A DNA stretch of 64,000 nucleotides, taken from assembly GCA_964633225.1 (NCBI GenBank), contig CAZWFQ010000006.1, positions 11,023 to 75,022 on the forward strand. The letters run 5' to 3'. This stretch comes from JAKQIM01 sp964633225 (GTDB taxonomy: Bacteria > Chloroflexota > Anaerolineae > Anaerolineales > UBA4823). The translations under genes and the position numbers were made by a program. Under the pieces are notes generated by a model. That model was not told the DNA's origin. It was given only the letters and a program-made list of their open reading frames with translations, and searched no databases. Below, one piece after another: positions 24,414 to 33,965 of the stretch (position 1 is its first letter; every line of letters starts with the position of its first letter).

Positions 24414-25553
24414 ATGAAACAGATCGTTTTTCGCAGTGGGTTGACCACAGCGCTTTTTTGCCTGCTTCTTGTGAGTGCCAGCGGTTGTACAGCCCTGGCT
24501 GATCCACGCATCACACCGACCCTGGATATGACCCAGGTTTACGCCACAGTCAACGCCATGCTCACCAGCACCCTGGCTGGGTCGCAAGGTTCCGTTCACA
24601 CAGCCGTCCCTTCGCCAGCCGGTGCAACCACCACACCCACGCCCAAACCCAGCCCCCAGCCCGGAACGCCCACGCTGGTAGTTTCGGCTGCCGTCGTGTT
24701 CCCCAGCCCCACGGCGCGCATCGAGACGCCGGTACTGCCTTGCGACCAGGCTGCTGCGGGTGCGCCGATTGACGTTTCTATCCCCGATGACACAGCACTG
24801 CGACCCGGGGAGAACTTCATCAAGATTTGGAAGCTGCAAAACGCAGGCTCTTGCCTCTGGACGACCGAATACGATGCCGTCTTCTTCTACGGTGACCAGA
24901 TGGGCGCTCCAGACAGCGTGCCGCTTTCTGCATCCGTGGCACCGGGGAAAACGATTGAGATCTCTGTCGAGATGACCGCCCCAGTTACCCCCGGCACGTA
25001 CCAGGGCAACTGGAAGCTGCGCAACACAGCCGGTGAATTCTTTGGCATCGGCCCAGCCGGCGACTCTCCTTTTTGGGTGCGCATTGTGGTAGTGCGACAG
25101 GCCACCGCCACCCCCACCGCCACCTTCATTCCCACATCCACCGCCACCCCCAGCCCCACGCCCACAGAAACACCCACCCAGACCCCCACCCCGCCGGTGC
25201 AGATGACCGCCACGCTAGAACTGGTCCCCAACGATGTGGTTGACCTGGACGATGGCAAGCTGAACCCCAATTATGATACCGATGTCGCCTACCAGACCGG
25301 CGAAAGCGATTTACACTGGCTGCTGCTGCAGAACAGCGCCCAATTTGGGGTTTACGGTAGCCTGGAACCGGGCCTGCTGGACTGCCAGGCCGCCAATATG
25401 AGCAGTGCGCCGCTAGCCGTCGAAAGCTTGCCAGCCGGCATTTACTTGTGTTTTCACAGCAATGACAATCGTTACGGACGCGTACAATTGGTCCAGTTTG
25501 ATGCAACCAGCTTTGCCTTGACCCTCTCGATCTTGACCTGGACAGGCCCATGA
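24414..25553 (+). CDS. Second NBR1-type Ig-domain lipoprotein
   Basis: A 379-residue lipoprotein, paralog of the gene at 329. The signal peptide ends in the lipobox SASGC (Cys25). Two Pro/Thr-rich spacers flank an NBR1-like Ig domain (about residues 115-225: PIDVSIPDDTALRPGENF, IKIWKLQNAGSCLWTTEYD, GDQMGAPDSVPLS). A further C-terminal domain (~100 residues, VVDLDDGKLNPNYDTDVAY onward) is unrecognised. A GTG at 24408 is an equally close start. It lies 6 nt behind the GT28 gene and overlaps rsmI by 4 bp. Function unknown. Confidence 0.8.
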   Translation: MKQIVFRSGLTTALFCLLLVSASGCTALADPRITPTLDMTQVYATVNAMLTSTLAGSQGSVHTAVPSPAGATTTPTPKPSPQPGTPTLVVSAAVVFPSPTARIETPVLPCDQAAAGAPIDVSIPDDTALRPGENFIKIWKLQNAGSCLWTTEYDAVFFYGDQMGAPDSVPLSASVAPGKTIEISVEMTAPVTPGTYQGNWKLRNTAGEFFGIGPAGDSPFWVRIVVVRQATATPTATFIPTSTATPSPTPTETPTQTPTPPVQMTATLELVPNDVVDLDDGKLNPNYDTDVAYQTGESDLHWLLLQNSAQFGVYGSLEPGLLDCQAANMSSAPLAVESLPAGIYLCFHSNDNRYGRVQLVQFDATSFALTLSILTWTGP

Positions 25554-26374
25554 GCACCTTATACCTGGTAGCAACCCCAATTGGCAACCTGGAAGACCTG
25601 AGCCTGCGCGCTCGGCGTGTGCTGAGCGAAGTGCGCCTGGTGGCGGCTGAAGATACGCGCCACACCGCCCACCTGCTGAGCCATTATGACATCCACACGC
25701 CAGCCATCAGCTATCACGAGCATAACAAGCTGGTACGGCTCGACCGGGTGCTGGCAGCCCTGGCTGAGGGAGATGTGGCACTGGTCTCAGACGCGGGCAC
25801 GCCCGCCCTGAATGACCCCGGCTACGAGCTGGTGCGCGCCGCCCTGCAAGCCGGGCACATCGTCAGCCCCATCCCCGGGCCCAGTGCCCCGCTGGCGGCC
25901 TTGGTGGCTTCAGGGCTGCCCACAGATGCTTTTCTTTACCTGGGTTACCTGCCCCGTAAGCACAGCGAGCGCCGCCGCATGCTGGAGGGCGTAGCTGGCC
26001 TGCCTTATACGCTGATCTTCTTGGAAACGCCCCACCGCCTGCTAGAAGCGCTGGAGGATCTGCAAGCTGTGCTGGGTGATCGCCAAAGCGCGGCCGGGCG
26101 AGAGTTGACCAAGCTGCACGAGGAGATCGTGCGCGGCCCGCTCAGCCAACTGCACCAGCATTTCAGCCAGCAGGCCCCGCGCGGCGAATTCACCCTGGTG
26201 GTGGCTGGGCGGGCTGCCGAAGCCGGGCGTTGGGAAGAAGCGCGTTTGCTGGCTGCCATTCACCAGGCGCGCCAGGGCTCCGAATCCCCCTCCCAGGCTG
26301 CCAAACGGCTGGCGGGCGAATCGGGATGGCCGCGCTCTGAAGTGTACAAGCTGCTGCAAGATCAAGCGCCATAA
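25550..26374 (+). CDS. rsmI: 16S rRNA (cytidine1402-2'-O)-methyltransferase
   Basis: A 274-residue RsmI, which 2'-O-methylates C1402 in the decoding centre of 16S rRNA. The family start YLVATPIGNLEDLSLRA is followed by AAEDTRHTAHLL, the SAM-site segment VALVSDAGTPALNDPGY, IPGPSAPLAALVASGLP and FLYLGYLPRK. The C terminus has the usual short helical domain (SPSQAAKRLAGESG). The start overlaps the lipoprotein stop (ATGA). Confidence 0.95.
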   Translation: MSTLYLVATPIGNLEDLSLRARRVLSEVRLVAAEDTRHTAHLLSHYDIHTPAISYHEHNKLVRLDRVLAALAEGDVALVSDAGTPALNDPGYELVRAALQAGHIVSPIPGPSAPLAALVASGLPTDAFLYLGYLPRKHSERRRMLEGVAGLPYTLIFLETPHRLLEALEDLQAVLGDRQSAAGRELTKLHEEIVRGPLSQLHQHFSQQAPRGEFTLVVAGRAAEAGRWEEARLLAAIHQARQGSESPSQAAKRLAGESGWPRSEVYKLLQDQAP

Positions 26375-26445
26375 GGGGCCAGGGACGGCGTTGGCCTTGC
26401 CCGCCATCGCCTCAGGGGAAGCGTTATTTACTGCCAGGAGCTTCT

Positions 26446-28986
26446 ATGCAACCTCAAATCAGCATCCGTGGTGCCCGCCTGCACAATTTAAAGAACATCA
26501 GCCTGGATATCCCCAAGAACCAGATCGTGGTGCTGACGGGGTTATCGGGCTCGGGCAAATCCACCCTGGGATTCGATATTCTATATAAAGAAGGCGCCCG
26601 GCAGTATCTTGAAGCGCTTGGCATGGCTGCCGGGCTGAACAAGCCGCCGGTCGATTCGATCAGCGGGCTGTCTCCTTCGATCAGCATAGACCAGCACCTG
26701 ACCAACCACAGCCCACGCTCAACCGTGGGTACTGCCACCGATGTATACACCTATTTGCGCATCTTATTTGCCCGCCTGGGCCACCGGCCCTGCCCGGCCT
26801 GCAGCCAAGATGTGGCCCCTGATTTTGACGCGCTGGACGAGGCCTGGGAAGATGAGGCCCAAGAGGAAGCCGGGCCAGACGGCCCGGAAGAAACCTTCCC
26901 TTGCCCCCACTGCGGGGCTGCCATCTCCCAAATGGGAATGGCTAACTTTTCATTTAATAAGCCAGACGGCGCCTGCCCCACCTGCACCGGGCTGGGCATC
27001 GTTCACCAGGCCAACCTGCCGCGCCTGGTGAACCAGGAATTGAGCATTGCCGGAGGGGCCATTGCCGGCTGGGATATTCATTACATCCGCCACTTCGGCG
27101 GCACGCTTCAGCGGGCCGGAGAACATTACGGCTGCCCCATCGACCTGGACCAGCCGGTCAAAGAATTTACCCCTGCCCAGCGCGACTTGATGTTTTTCGG
27201 TGTAGACAGCCCGCAGTTCCGCCAGCATTTCCCTTCCATCAAACCACCTGATACGGTCGGCAAAGGGCGCTTCGAGGGGGTCGCCACCAGCCTGCTGCGC
27301 CGGTATGCCGAACACATCCAGGAGACAGGCTATAGCGAGAGGATCGCCGAATACCTGGTCACCCAGCTTTGCCCAGACTGCCAGGGGACCCGCCTGCGCC
27401 CCCAAAGCCGGGCCGTGACCCTGGATGGGCAGAGCATCGTAGACCTGTCACACCTGCCGCTCACCGAGCTGGCAGCCTGGCTGGAAGATCTGCCTGCCCG
27501 GCTCAAACCTGATGAGCGGCTTGTCTCTGAGCCCATCCTGGACGATCTGCAAGAACGCATCCACCGCCTGGTGGAGGTGGGCGTAGGCTACCTGACCATG
27601 GAACGCAATTCACCCAGCCTCTCGGCTGGCGAGGCCCAACGCCTGCGCATGGCAGCCCTGTTGGGCTCGGGGTTGAGCAGTGTGCTGTATGTACTGGATG
27701 AGCCAACCATTGGCCTGCACCAGCGCGATACGATGCGCCTGATTGGGTTCCTGCGCCGCCTGCGCGACCTGGGCAACACGGTGCTGGTGATTGAGCACGA
27801 CCTGGAGTTGATCCGCGCCGCCGACCATGTGGTGGATATTGGACCCAGAGCCGGGAAGTGGGGCGGGCAGGTGGTTGCCACCGGCACCCCGGCCGAAGTG
27901 GCGGGCGTGGCGGGTTCCATCACGGGGGCTTACCTGAGCGGGCGGCAGCGTGTGGCGGCGCCGGCCCAGCGGCGCTCACCAACCGGGAAAGTCCTCACCA
28001 TCTACGGGGCGCGCCAGCACAACTTGCAAAACATCACCGCCCGCCTGCCGCTGGGGCTGCTGGTGGCGGTGACGGGGGTTTCGGGTTCGGGTAAGTCGTC
28101 GCTGATCTTCGATATCCTCGACCGGGCTGCCCGCCAGCACTTCTATGGAGCAGAGGATGCGCCCGGCGAGCACGAGCGAATTGAGGGCTGGGAGCACCTG
28201 GATAAGGTCATTACCATTGACCAGGAACATGTCGGGCGCATGCCGCGTTCGAATGCCGCCACCTATTCCGATACGTTCACCCCCATCCGAGAGGCCTTTG
28301 CTTCCACCCCCGAAGCGCGCCGCATGAAACTGAGCGCCCGCCATTTCTCGTTCAACCTGCCGGGTGGGCGCTGCGGGCGCTGTGAAGGGGCCGGCGTGCT
28401 AACCGTGAAGATGCATTTCTTGCCAGATGTGGAGGTGCGCTGCCCGGCCTGCCATGGCAAACGTTTCACCCGCGAGATACTTTCGGTGGGCTACCGCGGC
28501 CAGAACATAGCCCAGGTGCTCGACATGACCGTGGAAGAAGCCCTGGAATTGTTCAAGGATGTACCTGCCGCCGCAGCGCGCTTGCAAGTGATGGTAGATG
28601 TGGGCCTGGGCTACTTACAGTTAGGCCAGCCCGCCACCACTCTCTCGGGCGGCGAGGCCCAACGGGTGAAGCTGGCCAAAGAGCTTGGGCGGCGCTCCAC
28701 GGGGCGTACCCTATATTTGCTCGACGAACCAACTACCGGACAACATCCAGACGATACCGGGCACCTGCTGGGCGTCTTACAGCGCCTGGTAGAGACGGGC
28801 AACAGCGTGCTGGTGGTAGAGCACAACCTGGATATTATCCAGGCCGCCGACTGGGTGATTGACCTGGGGCCAGAGGGCGGGGCAGCCGGTGGGCGCATTT
28901 TGGCGCAGGGCAGCCCCGAAGAGGTGGCACAGGTGGAAACCTCGTCCACCGGACAGTTCTTACGCCTTTATTGGCGGGAGCGGTGA
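26446..28986 (+). CDS. UvrA paralog (class II, UvrA2-like) ABC ATPase
   Basis: An 846-residue UvrA-family protein with two ABC ATPase halves. Walker A motifs are TGLSGSGKST (31-40) and VSGSGKSS in the second half. ABC signatures are LSAGEAQRLR and LSGGEAQRVK; zinc motifs include CPTCTGLG and GRCGRCEGAG. The roughly 130 residues that bind UvrB in true UvrA, after FARLGH, are replaced by a short acidic linker (LDEAWEDEAQEE). Such UvrA2 proteins are linked to antibiotic or DNA-damage resistance and may act without UvrBC. It stands alone, 71 nt after rsmI, and its 3' end overlaps the convergent EamA gene by 19 bp. Confidence 0.9.
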   Translation: MQPQISIRGARLHNLKNISLDIPKNQIVVLTGLSGSGKSTLGFDILYKEGARQYLEALGMAAGLNKPPVDSISGLSPSISIDQHLTNHSPRSTVGTATDVYTYLRILFARLGHRPCPACSQDVAPDFDALDEAWEDEAQEEAGPDGPEETFPCPHCGAAISQMGMANFSFNKPDGACPTCTGLGIVHQANLPRLVNQELSIAGGAIAGWDIHYIRHFGGTLQRAGEHYGCPIDLDQPVKEFTPAQRDLMFFGVDSPQFRQHFPSIKPPDTVGKGRFEGVATSLLRRYAEHIQETGYSERIAEYLVTQLCPDCQGTRLRPQSRAVTLDGQSIVDLSHLPLTELAAWLEDLPARLKPDERLVSEPILDDLQERIHRLVEVGVGYLTMERNSPSLSAGEAQRLRMAALLGSGLSSVLYVLDEPTIGLHQRDTMRLIGFLRRLRDLGNTVLVIEHDLELIRAADHVVDIGPRAGKWGGQVVATGTPAEVAGVAGSITGAYLSGRQRVAAPAQRRSPTGKVLTIYGARQHNLQNITARLPLGLLVAVTGVSGSGKSSLIFDILDRAARQHFYGAEDAPGEHERIEGWEHLDKVITIDQEHVGRMPRSNAATYSDTFTPIREAFASTPEARRMKLSARHFSFNLPGGRCGRCEGAGVLTVKMHFLPDVEVRCPACHGKRFTREILSVGYRGQNIAQVLDMTVEEALELFKDVPAAAARLQVMVDVGLGYLQLGQPATTLSGGEAQRVKLAKELGRRSTGRTLYLLDEPTTGQHPDDTGHLLGVLQRLVETGNSVLVVEHNLDIIQAADWVIDLGPEGGAAGGRILAQGSPEEVAQVETSSTGQFLRLYWRER

Positions 28987-29876
28987 ATGAGGTAAATGCC
29001 CACCAGCACTGCAAGGCCCCCAATCCATTGGCCTGCGTGCAGGCCCTCGCCCAAGAAGGGGATGGCCAACAAAGCCGTCAGCACAGGTTGAAGGATGAGG
29101 GTGGGCGAAACAACTGAAGCCGGCAGGTGCCCCAGGGCATAGCCCACAGCCAGGTAGCCAAAGGTTTGCGAGATGATCGCCGCAGCCACGAAGGCCAGGT
29201 AAGTCTGCGTTGAGTAACCCGTCAGCGGCATGCCCAACAGCAGGCAGATCAGCAGCAGGGCCAGTGTGGCTGTCAGATCGACCAGCCAGATGTAAGCCAG
29301 CGTGCTCAGGTTTTGACGGCCGCGTTGGGTGACAAGAAAGTACCCGGCATAGAAAACACCCGAAGCCAGGGCAATCAGGTCCCCTACCCCCAGGCTGGGC
29401 TGGTAGAAAAAGTCATGTCCGAGAACGATGAGGGCCCCGCCCAGGGTCAGGGCCAGGCCAGCCCAGAACCAGCCTTTCAGGCGCTCATGCAGGGCCAACC
29501 AGGCAAACAAGGCCACCCACAAAGGGGCTGTATTGCCCAGTAGGGTGGCATTGGCGGCACTGGTGTAGAGCAGGGCCGTGTTCCAAAAGGCATGATCCAA
29601 GGCAGCCAACAAACCACCCAGCAGCGGCAGGAGCAGCCACCCCAGGCGAAGGTGCGGGGCGGGTTGCTCAGACAGCGGCCTGAACAGATCACCCCGGCGA
29701 GCGCGGTGAGCAAAGAACGGCAGCAGGATGATGGTAGCCAGGCCAATCCGGTAAAAGGCTGTCACTGGTCCAGGGGCGGCGGCCCACTTGACAAACAAGG
29801 CCGAAAAGCTTAAGCACAGGATACCCACGGCCAGGGCCAGGTAAGGGAGCAGGGGGTGCGAACGAGAAATTTTCAT
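28968..29876 (-). CDS. EamA-family (DMT) transporter
   Basis: A 302-residue membrane protein with ten predicted helices in two EamA repeats. Family signs are the early FSALFVKWAAAPGPVTAFYRIG, SAANATLLGNTAPLWVALFAWLALHE and GDLIALASGVFYAGYFLVTQR; the second repeat has LPASVVSPTLILQPVLTALLAIPFLGE. It would export or exchange small metabolites; the substrate cannot be read. A TAGAAT box lies 9 nt before the ATG, so the leader would be about 3 nt. Confidence 0.88.
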   Translation of the reverse strand: MKISRSHPLLPYLALAVGILCLSFSALFVKWAAAPGPVTAFYRIGLATIILLPFFAHRARRGDLFRPLSEQPAPHLRLGWLLLPLLGGLLAALDHAFWNTALLYTSAANATLLGNTAPLWVALFAWLALHERLKGWFWAGLALTLGGALIVLGHDFFYQPSLGVGDLIALASGVFYAGYFLVTQRGRQNLSTLAYIWLVDLTATLALLLICLLLGMPLTGYSTQTYLAFVAAAIISQTFGYLAVGYALGHLPASVVSPTLILQPVLTALLAIPFLGEGLHAGQWIGGLAVLVGIYLIHRSRQ

Positions 29877-30024
29877 GCCCGCTGGATTCTATCACCGATG
29901 GTTCAGAGGGGTTGGCGAGCTTATTAATCTCTAACCTCGCCGTCATTCAGGATCATCTTAAGTTTTTCGCTTATACTATGACATACTTGGGGGCTTCTTA
30001 TTCCCCCCCCATAAGAGGTATCCA

Positions 30025-31145
30025 ATGCGCACGCCTGCTCAAAAAAACCACACCATTCTGCTTACACTTGCCGCGCTGTTGATTGTCTTTGCCCTGGCCT
30101 GCCAATCTATTGCACCAGGCGCTGCCCCCACGCCCGCACTGCCGACCGCGGTGCAGCCGCCAGCTCCCACGCCAGTGATCTACGTGGCCCCGCCCCAGGT
30201 CGCCAGTGAAGACGCGATCCTGGTAGATCTGTACGCCCGCGTCAACCCGGCAGTGGTCAATATCACTATCTACGCCCAGGCGAATGGACAGTTGCTGTCT
30301 ATGGGGCAGGGCTCTGGCTTTGTGTATGACCCGCAAGGCCATATTGTGACCAATGCCCATGTGGTGGATGGGGCCACGTACCTGGAAGTGACCTTCTCCA
30401 CCGGGTTGACCCGCCAGGCGCAAATTGTGGGCTTTGATATCTACAGCGACCTGGCTGTTGTACAGGCCGATCTACCGCAAGACATCACCCCCCTGACCCT
30501 GGGATACATGGAAACCCTGTCGGTTGGGCAGACGGTGGTGGCGATTGGCAATCCATTTGGGCTTGAAGGCACCCTGACGCGCGGCATCATCAGTGCCATG
30601 GGGCGCGCCCTGCCCACCCTGACCGCCTTCACCATCCCCCAGGCCATCCAGACGGATGCCGCCATCAACCCCGGCAACTCCGGCGGGCCGCTGCTCAACC
30701 TCTCTGGCGAGGTGATCGGCGTCAACGCCCAGATCGAAACCGGCGGCACCTCTGACAGCAACCTGGGCATCGGTTTTGCCATTCCGGTCAGCCTCATCCG
30801 GCGGGTGGTGCCGGCTTTGATACAAGATGGCCAATATACCTGGCCCTGGCTGGGTGTCTCTGGCAACGATGTGACCCCCGCCCTGGTCAAGGCAATGGAT
30901 CTGCCTGTCGAACAAGGCGCATACCTGGTCACGATCCTCGAAGACGGTCCATCCTTCAAAGCCGGCCTGCACGGCTCAACCGGGCAGGTGACGATTGACG
31001 GGCGCACCATCTATGCCGGCGGGGATGTGATCACCGCCATCGATGGCCAGCCTGTGTTGAGCTTTGATGACGTGCTGGTTTACGTGGCCCTGCAAACATC
31101 CCCCGGGCAAACGGTGACCCTGAGCATCTTGCGCGATGGCCGGCC
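30025..31145 (+). CDS. DegP/HtrA-like serine protease lipoprotein (3' end in gap)
   Basis: An extracytoplasmic trypsin-like protease of the HtrA type, 373 residues before a 100-N gap. The lipobox is ALAC (Cys26) after a signal peptide, so it is anchored on the membrane. The catalytic triad is His112 (TNAHVVDG), Asp142 (YSDLAVVQ) and Ser219 (NPGNSGGPLL). A PDZ domain follows (WPWLGVSGNDV to GQTVTLSILRDGR) and is cut near its end. An AGAGGT ribosome site precedes the ATG. Any frame crossing the N run into the following sequence is not real, because the next 680 bases belong to the opposite strand. Confidence 0.92.
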
Positions 31146-31245
31146 NNNNNNNNNNNNNNNNNNNNNNNNNNNNNNNNNNNNNNNNNNNNNNNNNNNNNNN
31201 NNNNNNNNNNNNNNNNNNNNNNNNNNNNNNNNNNNNNNNNNNNNN
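31146..31245. other. Assembly gap of 100 N
   Basis: Exactly 100 N, the usual placeholder for a gap of unknown size. It truncates the 3' ends of the converging DegP-like and HAD genes. Confidence 0.99.
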
Positions 31246-31923
31246 GTGTTGGTGGTTGGCAGGGGTCTCGGCGCGGCGGGTGAGCCAGATGGCAAAGATG
31301 CCGGCGTTGTGCGCCCCCAGCACATCAGCCTGCAGATTGTCGCCGGTCATGGCAGCCTGGGATGGCCGTGCATCCCAATGTGCCAGGGCCGCCTGGAAGA
31401 TGCGCACATCCGGTTTGCGGATGCCCAGGGCAGCCGAAGTGATAATGAAGTCAAAATAAGGCCGCAAACCGCATTTATCCACCAGGCGCTGCACGTCGTC
31501 ATCATCCCCCGCATTCGAGATCATGCCCATGCGGTGGCCTTGCTGGCGCAGGGCTTCTAGCACGGGCAAGGCCTCTGGCTCAGGCAGCCAGTACGCTTCG
31601 CTGACCTGGTACCAGGCCTGCAGGGCCCTGCGCCAGGTGGCTTCAGGCAAAGAAGAAAAGCCCCAATCGACCAGCAGATCACGCAAGAGGTGGGCAGTGC
31701 CCGTTTCGATGTAATCAATATCCCGCTGGATGAAATAAGCCCCCAGGCGCCGGTCGAACTCCTCCATGAAAGACTTTCCATCCAGGCTCAGCCCAACGCT
31801 TTGCAGAGATGCCAGCAGTGCTTCATCCCCCTCCTCGTGAGCCTGGTACCACTTGCCGGTGTTATACATCAAGGTACTGCCCAGGTCAAAGAGCAAATAT
31901 GGAAAGCGCAGCTCACGGGGCAT
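31246..31923 (-). CDS. HAD-superfamily hydrolase (3' end in gap)
   Basis: About 226 residues of a HAD hydrolase. Motif I is LLFDLGSTLMY (nucleophile Asp; the usual second Asp is replaced by Gly), motif II is MGMISNAGD, the Lys is in GIRKPDVRIF, and motif IV is MTGDNLQADVLGA. A helical cap lies between. Motif I as DLGST is seen in several HAD subgroups, and the reaction is unknown. It starts one base after the dehydrogenase stop and belongs to the DUF4870 operon. Only a few C-terminal residues should be missing. Confidence 0.88.
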
Positions 31924-31924
31924 A

Positions 31925-32944
31925 CTAATAACCTTCTTCAGGGTTAAACCGGTTATACAACGGCAAGTTCGCCAGGTAGCGGTGCAGATTCTCAGAGAAG
32001 AAGTCTATGGCGCGCTGGTCATAAGCGGGCGAAAACCCGGCGATATGCGGGGTAATGATCACGTTCGGCAGCTTCCAAAGCGGGCTGTCAGCCGGCAGCG
32101 GCTCAGTGGGGAATACATCCAGGGCTGCGCTGGCGATCTTGTGCTCGCGCAGCATGGGGATCAGGGCAGCATGATCCACCACCCCGCCGCGCGAAAGATC
32201 CACCAGGCGAGCAGTGGGCTTGAGCGCAGCCAATAGTTCAGCATTCAGCAAACCGCGCGTGGCCCCCGTCAGGGGCAGGTTGACCACCACAAAGTCACAT
32301 TCTTTGAGCATCGAGCGCAAAGCCTCGGGCGGGTACAGGCGATGCACCAGGTCGCCGCCAGGGTCGCCCAATCCATCGATCGTGTAGCCGGTATCAGCCG
32401 GGTGCATCAGATCACGTTTGGTAGCCAAGACGGTGGCGCCAAAAGGCTGCAGCAGGCGCGCCAACTGGCGCCCTGCACTGCCGTACCCCACAATCCCCAC
32501 CGTGCTGCCGCGCAGCTCTTGCGGCGAGAAAACGCTCCAGCGTTCAGCCGGCCATTCCATGCGGCGCTGTAGAGCAATCGCATCTGGCATCTGATGGCCC
32601 AACGCCAACAGCATCATCAACGCATGCTCAGCCATTTGTGAGGCAGATGCCCCGCTGAGATTGGTAATGACAATGCCATCCCGCTGGCAGATGGGTGCGT
32701 TGATGGCATGATCGATGCCCGCCCAGTGGAACTGGATCCACGCCAGGCGAGGCGCCATCTCAGGTGTGGGCAAGACGCGGCCGGTGTACAGCACATCCAC
32801 CCGCTCCCAAATATCTGCCGGAATTTCTTCAGGGCTGCGCACCGGATGGGTGATGACCTTCAGGCGCGGAGAAACACTCGCCAGGCGCTGAACCAGGGCA
32901 TCTTGGAAGGGGACGGTAATTAAAAGTTCTACAGTGTCATTCAT
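31925..32944 (-). CDS. D-2-hydroxyacid dehydrogenase
   Basis: A 339-residue NAD-dependent D-isomer 2-hydroxyacid dehydrogenase. The Rossmann fingerprint is VGIVGYGSAGRQLARLL. The catalytic residues are Arg in VDLSRGGVVDHAALI, Glu in ALDVFPTEPLP and His in NVIITPHIAG. The substrate (glyoxylate, phosphoglycerate-type or other) is not clear. It has no Shine-Dalgarno; instead, five helically phased ATCCCA repeats fill the 46 bp before the ATG. The HAD gene follows one base after its stop. Confidence 0.9.
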   Translation of the reverse strand: MNDTVELLITVPFQDALVQRLASVSPRLKVITHPVRSPEEIPADIWERVDVLYTGRVLPTPEMAPRLAWIQFHWAGIDHAINAPICQRDGIVITNLSGASASQMAEHALMMLLALGHQMPDAIALQRRMEWPAERWSVFSPQELRGSTVGIVGYGSAGRQLARLLQPFGATVLATKRDLMHPADTGYTIDGLGDPGGDLVHRLYPPEALRSMLKECDFVVVNLPLTGATRGLLNAELLAALKPTARLVDLSRGGVVDHAALIPMLREHKIASAALDVFPTEPLPADSPLWKLPNVIITPHIAGFSPAYDQRAIDFFSENLHRYLANLPLYNRFNPEEGY

Positions 32945-32945
32945 G

Positions 32946-32990
32946 TGGGATATGTGTGGGATAGTGTGGGATATGTGGGATAGATGGGAT
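32946..32990. repeat. Five phased TGGGAT repeats before the dehydrogenase gene
   Basis: TGGGAT occurs at 32946, 32957, 32967, 32976 and 32985, at steps of 11, 10, 9 and 9 bp. On the coding (minus) strand the array reads ATCCCA and ends next to the ATG. It may bind a regulator along one face of the helix or be a slipped repeat. Confidence 0.7.
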
Positions 32991-33461
32991 TCAGGGTTGA
33001 TTTAAGAAACGTTCCACCTGCCCGCCCAGCCAGGGATAACGAAAATCCTTGCCCTGAAAGGTCTGGAGGGTGGCAACAATGCGGCAAACCCATAAGAACA
33101 TGGCGTAAGGCACCATGATGCAAGGGATCAGAAAAGACACGCTCGTCATCAGTGCAATGAACAAGGCGAAGGGACCCTCGGGCGCGCTGCCGTCAGGCGA
33201 AACAGAGAGGATCATGCCGCCCGTGCCAAGGGCCACCACAGCCAGCATACCGACCATCATACAGCCGACCAAAATAAAGGTCACCACCATCACCACCAGA
33301 TCGAACGCCATGGATTGGGTGGTCTGGAAGCGTACATAGCGCGAGCGATCCTTGTTGGTGGCCCAAATGACGAGCGCCACCAGCAGGCCGAACAAATGTG
33401 AGACCGCCGCCATCAGGCGCTCGTCGGAAGTAGAAAGGGGCTGCTGTGGATTGGCATTCAT
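32991..33461 (-). CDS. DUF4870-type membrane protein (copy 3)
   Basis: A 156-residue small membrane protein with the DUF4870 pattern. An N-terminal motif SDERLMAAVSHLFGLLVALVIW is followed by YVRFQTTQSMAFDLV and hydrophobic helices, then the end motif GKDFRYPWLGGQVERFL. Four helices are likely. It is the third of three tandem paralogs with the same order (S-x-E-R-L/M at the N terminus, F-x-YP-x-LG at the end). Function unknown. Confidence 0.8.
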   Translation of the reverse strand: MNANPQQPLSTSDERLMAAVSHLFGLLVALVIWATNKDRSRYVRFQTTQSMAFDLVVMVVTFILVGCMMVGMLAVVALGTGGMILSVSPDGSAPEGPFALFIALMTSVSFLIPCIMVPYAMFLWVCRIVATLQTFQGKDFRYPWLGGQVERFLNQP

Positions 33462-33473
33462 AAGGAAACTCCC

Positions 33474-33965
33474 TTATTCTTTCATGAACCGCCGGTCAAG
33501 GATACTGCCTAAGACCGGATAATGGAAATCGTCCTGCTGCAAGATCCGCCCGGCTGCCCAGGCAGCAATCAACATAAAAAGCGGCGCGCCCAGTGCCTGT
33601 ACCAGAGAGAGGCCCCACATCAGCAGCATGGAAAAGAAGAAAAGGATAACGAGCACTGCCCCAACACCCCCAGAGATGGACGAAGGCTGGTTGACCGCGG
33701 GGTCGCTGGCCACGATGATGCCAATGAGCACGCTCAAAAACATGAGCAGGCCCGCCAACATCTGAAAAATATACACCAAAAGATACAACACCAGTCCAAT
33801 TCCCTGGTATGCTGCAGCTTGCAAAGCCTGGAAACGCAGCTGTGTGCGCTCACCCTGGCCCAGGCCGATCACCAACGGCACAGAGAGCCCCCAGAAAGGG
33901 ATGAGAGCTCCCAGGTGAGCCAGGGCAGCCGCCAGGCGTTCTTCGCGCGTCATCGAAAGATTCAT
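33474..33965 (-). CDS. DUF4870-type membrane protein (copy 2)
   Basis: A 163-residue paralog of the flanking genes. Start: MTREERLAAALAHLGAL; middle: LRFQALQAAAYQGIGLVLYLL; end: QDDFHYPVLGSILDRRF. Four hydrophobic segments are visible. The start overlaps the previous gene by 4 bp and the stop is 12 nt before the next, so all three are translated together. Confidence 0.8.
   Translation of the reverse strand: MNLSMTREERLAAALAHLGALIPFWGLSVPLVIGLGQGERTQLRFQALQAAAYQGIGLVLYLLVYIFQMLAGLLMFLSVLIGIIVASDPAVNQPSSISGGVGAVLVILFFFSMLLMWGLSLVQALGAPLFMLIAAWAAGRILQQDDFHYPVLGSILDRRFMKE

Noticed and set aside
23562..24839. 425-codon minus-strand frame over the GT28 and lipoprotein genes
   Set aside because: Antisense shadow in high-GC DNA; no ribosome site or homology.
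30976..31923. Minus-strand frame continuing through the N gap past the HAD gene
   Set aside because: Beyond the gap the bases encode DegP on the other strand with strong homology; the join is an artefact of the N run.
32946..32990. Short direct repeats as a CRISPR remnant
   Set aside because: The unit is 6 bp at 9-11 bp spacing without spacers of CRISPR size or cas genes.
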